64,000 bases of DNA. Origin: Globodera rostochiensis (lineage: Eukaryota; Nematoda; Chromadorea; Rhabditida; Heteroderidae). The DNA is taken from positions 3,749,254 to 3,813,253 of the forward strand of contig JAEVLN010000001.1 in assembly GCA_018350325.1 (NCBI GenBank), given 5' to 3'. Shown here in pieces: positions 59,501 to 64,000 of this stretch. Made by a program: the position numbers and the translations under genes. Positions within the stretch are counted from its first letter, which is position 1; every line of letters starts with the position of its first letter. The notes beneath the pieces were generated by a model. That model searched no databases. It saw only the letters and a list, made by a program, of their open reading frames with translations, and was not told the origin of the DNA.

Positions 59501-62500
59501 ATGTAAAAAGTTTCCTTTTTTTGTTGCAAAATCACGCTAACCTCCTTGCGAATGTCGTCCGCCCGTTTTATAGTCGCCGCATCGCGCGCAACCTTCAGAA
59601 AGTCCTCGTTTTTGATGCTGACCGGAAAGACGCCAAGCGAACAGCTCCAACCCTGGTAGGTGACCACCACAACGTCCAGCTTCTCCTCCTCCAACCGCAC
59701 TTTTGCAGTTGGCTAAAAGCATCTTATCCAATAAAATACCTCCTCCTAATCCAATTCCAAAAAAAAATTCATTTTTGTATTGGCATTTTTACGCTTACCA
59801 AATGCGTTCGGACGAGTTGAATGAATTTGGTGCGGTCCCGATGAGTTTGGAAGCCGACTTTGGTGAAGCGGAGAAGGCCGCGCAGAATTGGAAAGGCGCA
59901 CAGGCGGTAACGCTCAAAAAAGTCGTCGGGAGGCTAAAGGCAATTAAAATGTTTTATAACCAAAAAAAAAAAGAATTAAAATGTTTTATAACAAAAAAAA
60001 AAAAGAATTATAATGTTTTATAACAAAAAAAAAAAGAATTATAATGTTTTATAACAAAAAAAAAAAGAATTAAAATGTTTTATAACAAAAAAGTCGCCGC
60101 CATATCAAGCAAAAAAGGCGCTTTGCGTGTGTCCAATCAAATGATATCACCACTAATGGGCGATAATATCATTTTTAGTGGGCCAAACGCATCGCTTTTA
60201 TAACATTTCCATTTAATTGTACATTTAATCTTTCATTAATAATGAATTGAATTTAAATTCCTTTTTTAAGCTGACCTGGAATGGAATGTGCAGGAAGAAG
60301 CCAATCTCCAAGTTGCGCTCCAACGACTGCATAATCATGCCCGTCAACATCAAATGGTAGTCGTGGATCCAAATGAAGTCTTGGGGACGCGAATTGCGCA
60401 CCGCGTCGATTGCAAACTTTGAACATTTTTATATTTTTAAATAAAACAAAATTAAACAACAAAAACATTTTTAAAATAATAATAATAATAATAATTCACT
60501 AAACGGGCGCGCGGACCCACCTGATAGTTAACGCGCACATAGGAAAACCAATGTTCGCTGAGCACATTCGGCTCGTTGTACTCGGGCAGAATGTACTCGG
60601 GAAGGTTGTGCAGTGCCGGCCACAACAGCCCGTTGCTGATGCCCCCGTAGTACACGTTGTAGTCCTGCTCCTGGACAATGACCTGACAAATAACAATAAT
60701 TGTTTTGTTGAACTATAACAAAAAAACAAATTAAAAACCCACGGGGTTCAATTTGTAGGTGCCACGATTGTAGTTGTTCAACACGCCGAGCAACGACATT
60801 TCTTCCCGAATTTGCTTTTTGTCCGCCGGCTCGTCCTCCTCCTTCAGCTCGTCGTTTGCGATCACATGGAAAAGCACATCGGCCAGCGCCTAACCAAAAA
60901 AAATAAATTGTATGTTTTTAAAATTCAAATTGAAAGCAAAAGTTTTTAGATTCCGTTAAAGAAAGGTACCCACCTGCTTCATCAACGGAAGGCCCAAAGT
61001 GTTAGTGGCCGGCGCAGCAATGTGCGCGGGATCCATCCGTTCGTCGCTGCACATTCTCTCCAAATATTCGGTGGAAGTGATTTTGAACTTGTCGATGTTC
61101 ATGCCGAGGTTGGCCAGCCACATGTTCTCCGGGTTCTCCTGGTAAAGTAACAAAAAATGATTCTCTGTTCTTGTAATAGTGCGTTTCTGCTCGAATTGCA
61201 CCACTCACCGACATCACCGGATCGACGCATGAGACGAGTCCACCCGAACCCTGTTTTATTTCCCATTCGCCCGACTCCGACTGTTTGAGCGCCACCGGCG
61301 GCGCGTTGGACACGTTAATGACGCGTTGCTGGAAGTGCTGAGTGTTCACCAGCCCCCCGCACAGCTCCATCCCGTCAGTGCCGCCCGAATGTTGTGCGTC
61401 CGAACCGTTGGAAAGCGCGCTGATGGACATGCGCTTGTCACCACGACGAACATCTACAGCAAAAGGATTCAGGGAGTTTAAGCAGTTCAATAAACAATGC
61501 CAATGCCCACCGTAATTTTGCTGATGTTGCAGCGCCGGGCCATCCGCGTCGTCGTCCGACAGCGTAAAGCTCGGACGGTGCTGGTGACCATTGCTGGGCT
61601 GTTGTGCCGAAGCCACTTTTTGCTGTTGATGTGCCGCAGTGGTGCCGTTGCCCAATGCCATCGTCAGTTCCTGCAGCTGATCGCCGGCGGCGCCGCCGTT
61701 GGCCAACACGGCCCCGGAGGACATGGCGGACAGCGAATTGTGCGAGGCGTACAACGACGAAGAAGTGGACATCGTCCGTCGCTGCTGCATATGATGAAAC
61801 TGCTCGCCGAACCGCTTTGCATGGGAGCCCAGCAACGACTTGCGAATGCCCGGGATGGCCGCGTAAAACTCTCTACAATGATAGGGACATTTTTGTTAGG
61901 GGGGTTAAACAAAAAATAACGAAATAAAACTTGCAAAAATATTTTTTGCAACTTTCAATGGCCAAAAAAAGTTCAAAATTAAATTGCGCCCGAGGGGAAG
62001 AGAATTTAAATTGCTTGCAAAAGACTCCGGGGGCATAACATTTTTTAAATTTGTTTTAGCGTTACTTCAATCGATTTCGGCCCGTGTTCACGTCGTACAA
62101 TGTGAGGCTAAAAAGCAATGCGTCGCGATATCTAAACACAAAAAAAAACTTTTTTTATTTTTTTAAAATTCGTTGGCATTTTATTTTATTGCAAATTTAC
62201 ACTAATTTTGGTGCTTTACCTTTTTCCGCAAGAGAATATAAAAGCAACAAAATATTTTGTTATTAATTTAAAAGAACAAATTTAGGGCCAATTACTTTGT
62301 TCCATGGGCCATGTCCGACTCGTAAATGTAGGGAATGGCGGCCTTCCAGAATTGGACGGTGTTATAACCTTCAAAATTGGCGCATTTTGTTTAGGGAAAA
62401 TTAAATAAATTTGGGGGGGGGGGGCAAAAAACAAAAAATTTCAATTTTATTAAAAAGTTTCCAAATTTCGGGAAATAATTAAAAAACAAATACCGAGAAT

Positions 62501-63278
62501 GCTGACAAAATGCTCGAAATAACCGACGCTCTCAAAACATTGCTGCATACAATACTCCAAACACGACAAAAGTCCCTGCAAAAGCATTTTAGGAGCCAAT
62601 TTAAATTTAAATTTGCCTTAAAAATAATTTTAAATTTTCAAAAAAAAACTTAGCGCCGGGGGGCCCTCCAAATGCTTTAATCAGCAAAAGAATGCATATT
62701 TTGTAATTTCCATCAAAATTCAAACCTGGAAGGCAATTTCCGAGTTGACGTCCCGTTTTCGCCAAATATTTGCCAATCTGTCCGTTTCTTTTTTCAAAAA
62801 AACCACAAAAAACCCAATTCTTACGCATCAATGCCATGAATCATCGCTTGGTCAAAGGTACAGTCATCGCTTAGCCCATCGGAACAATTCAATTTCCCCA
62901 AAATTCTCAGAATTGCCTAAATTTATTTAAAATTGTTGCCCTTTTTGTAGTCAAATCACACCAATTTTTATTTTAACTAAAAATTGTTCTTTTTTTTAGG
63001 CAAAACCCGTTTTTTGAATGTGACGACTATTCATCAAAAACCATTTATTTGTCTGAATAAAATTTTATGAAATAAATTGGCGTATTTCTGCTGTTATTCT
63101 TACTATGTCGAGACGAGAATCTCGTCTCGAGATTCGAAAAATCTCGTCTCGAGATTCTCGCTCGAAGCTTTAAGTCCGGGCTCTAGTTCTTACCCGTCTG
63201 GTGCCTTCCTCTTGCGCTTTGGTGTTTTCCATAAAAATGTTTAAGCCGTTTATGACAATGAACGAATGGAACAAAAGC
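56574..63278 (-). CDS. Trehalose-6-phosphate synthase with C-terminal HAD phosphatase-like domain (5' end not resolved)
   Basis: Cytosolic synthesis of trehalose 6-phosphate from UDP-glucose and glucose 6-phosphate. The most upstream exon found is 63198-63278 (FHSFIVINGLNIFMENTKAQ); then CLEYCMQQCFESVGYFEHFV (62520), YNTVQFWKAAIPYIYESDMA (62310) and a Ser/Gln-rich linker (61250-61870). The GT20 domain runs through VYYGGISNGLLWPALHNLPE (60600), FIWIHDYHLMLTGMIMQSLE (60340), YRLCAFPILRGLL (59880), VERFDYTKGIKEKLMAYQRY (59400), MDIGVVTPKK (59040) and DGMNLVAKEMLLCNPTAGLV (58930). The C-terminal part has FTDRDGTLKSY (57920, HAD motif I form), WFVDPANKFKDQS (57600) and LVCGDSETDIPML (57030), ending in Ser/His/Glu-rich sequence with stop at 56574. 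This GT20 plus HAD layout is known for nematode TPS proteins; whether the HAD part is active is not shown. The true start may lie beyond 63278, possibly outside the window. Confidence 0.92.
63104..63175. repeat. Nested ATCTCGTCTCGAGAT palindromic repeats in a TPS intron
   Basis: Tandem and inverted copies of GAGACGAGAATCTCGTCTCG and ATCTCGTCTCGAGATTCTCG. Possible stem-loop or decayed repeat. Confidence 0.8.
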
Positions 63279-64000
63279 CTAAAATTGTGAAATAAAATAG
63301 GGAAAAAGGCAAAGGCGAAGAGTTTTTTATGTGAAAGAGAAAGGAATGCAAAATGGAAAACAACACGCGTCCGCCCCCTCCGCCCGCCCCCCCCCCCGGC
63401 GCCGACATCAAAATATTTATTTAATTTAATGCTCTTCGAACAGCTAACGGAGGGAGGCAGGCAAATGTTTTTGTTTGTTGCCTTTGAATGGATTGATTGA
63501 CTGAGTCATCGTCGTCGTTGTCGTCCGAACTTAACCGGCTTCTCGTCTTTAACCCGGGCTTTTTTCCCTTACTCCCTTCAAACTTTAAAAAAATTTTACC
63601 CCACAGAAGCCTAAAAGGGCGGGACGGAAAATGGGCGGAGGGGCGACAGACATTCTTTTATTTTATAATGCAAATTACATTAGAAAAATCAGTTTTCTTT
63701 CTTCCATTTTTGCAAAACTTTTTGCGTGGGATTAGCTTGAAATTGATTTGAAAAGTTTGAATATTATCGAAAATGTTTTATTCAAAATGCTCTGAAAAGA
63801 ATTGCTAAACATTTATGAGCGGTACAAAATGAATAATGTTTATGCGACCATTTCATGTGATAAACTTTCTATTTTTGGTGGTGTCCTCCCCCCTCCCCCC
63901 CCCCCCTTCGAGGAAATACATACCGGTATGTTTTAATCGGTTGGATCAATTTGTTTCCCCAAGGGTTTCAAGAATGGCTGTGTATGTTGGTATGAAAGAC
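63279..64000. other. Right-hand end, no gene resolved
   Basis: Contains poly-C runs (63388-63399 and 63897-63906) and the ACATACCGGTATGT palindrome (63918-63931). Upstream exons or the promoter of the TPS gene may lie here or outside the window; none could be phased. Confidence 0.5.

Overview
This window is nuclear DNA from a nematode, most likely a tylenchid plant parasite of the cyst-nematode type. That placement is inferred from gene content and intron style, not from a database search. The evidence is a cuticle collagen, a MLT-10-like moulting-cycle protein with (L/I)LSP repeats, a NRF-6-like acyltransferase, a trehalose-6-phosphate synthase with a HAD domain, many short AT-rich introns against GC-richer exons, several GC-AG introns, and an NCS1 nucleobase permease, a family more typical of bacteria, fungi and plants.

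Layout. 1-4.5 kb holds no gene I can support, mostly AT-rich sequence with poly-C runs. 4.5-6.6 kb (+): a small hypothetical gene, then a Ras/M-Ras-like GTPase. 7.3-11.7 kb (-): bifunctional peptidylglycine alpha-amidating monooxygenase. 12.9-15.6 kb (+): SREK1/RSP-7-like splicing factor. 17.5-21.8 kb (+): MLT-10-like protein. 22.8-25.0 kb (+): cuticle collagen, followed by an 0.85 kb 29-bp tandem array. 26.5-27.2 kb (+): ACOT13-like thioesterase. 28.3-29.5 kb (+): secreted cysteine-rich, Ly6-like protein. 30.1-32.7 kb (+): type-B carboxylesterase. 33.4-36.9 kb (+): coiled-coil protein. 38.1-43.9 kb (+): two tandem copies (A and B) of an unrecognised secreted protein family. 45.1-48.9 kb (+): NCS1 permease. 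49.2-54.9 kb (-): NRF-6-like acyltransferase. 56.6 kb to at least 63.3 kb (-): trehalose-6-phosphate synthase, 5' end unresolved.

The most unusual content is (i) the A/B secreted gene pair, with a patchwork of nearly identical and strongly diverged exons and a tandemly multiplied splice acceptor; (ii) introns made almost wholly of tandem repeats, including one array whose last unit supplies the 3' splice site; (iii) three introns where conserved protein motifs require a 3' splice site that is not AG, alongside many GC-AG introns; and (iv) the NCS1 permease. Several genes share the theme of cuticle, moulting and secretion (collagen, MLT-10-like, peptide amidation, NRF-6-like, trehalose synthesis), but no operon or single pathway is demonstrated. 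All gene models come from reading splice sites and phases by eye.
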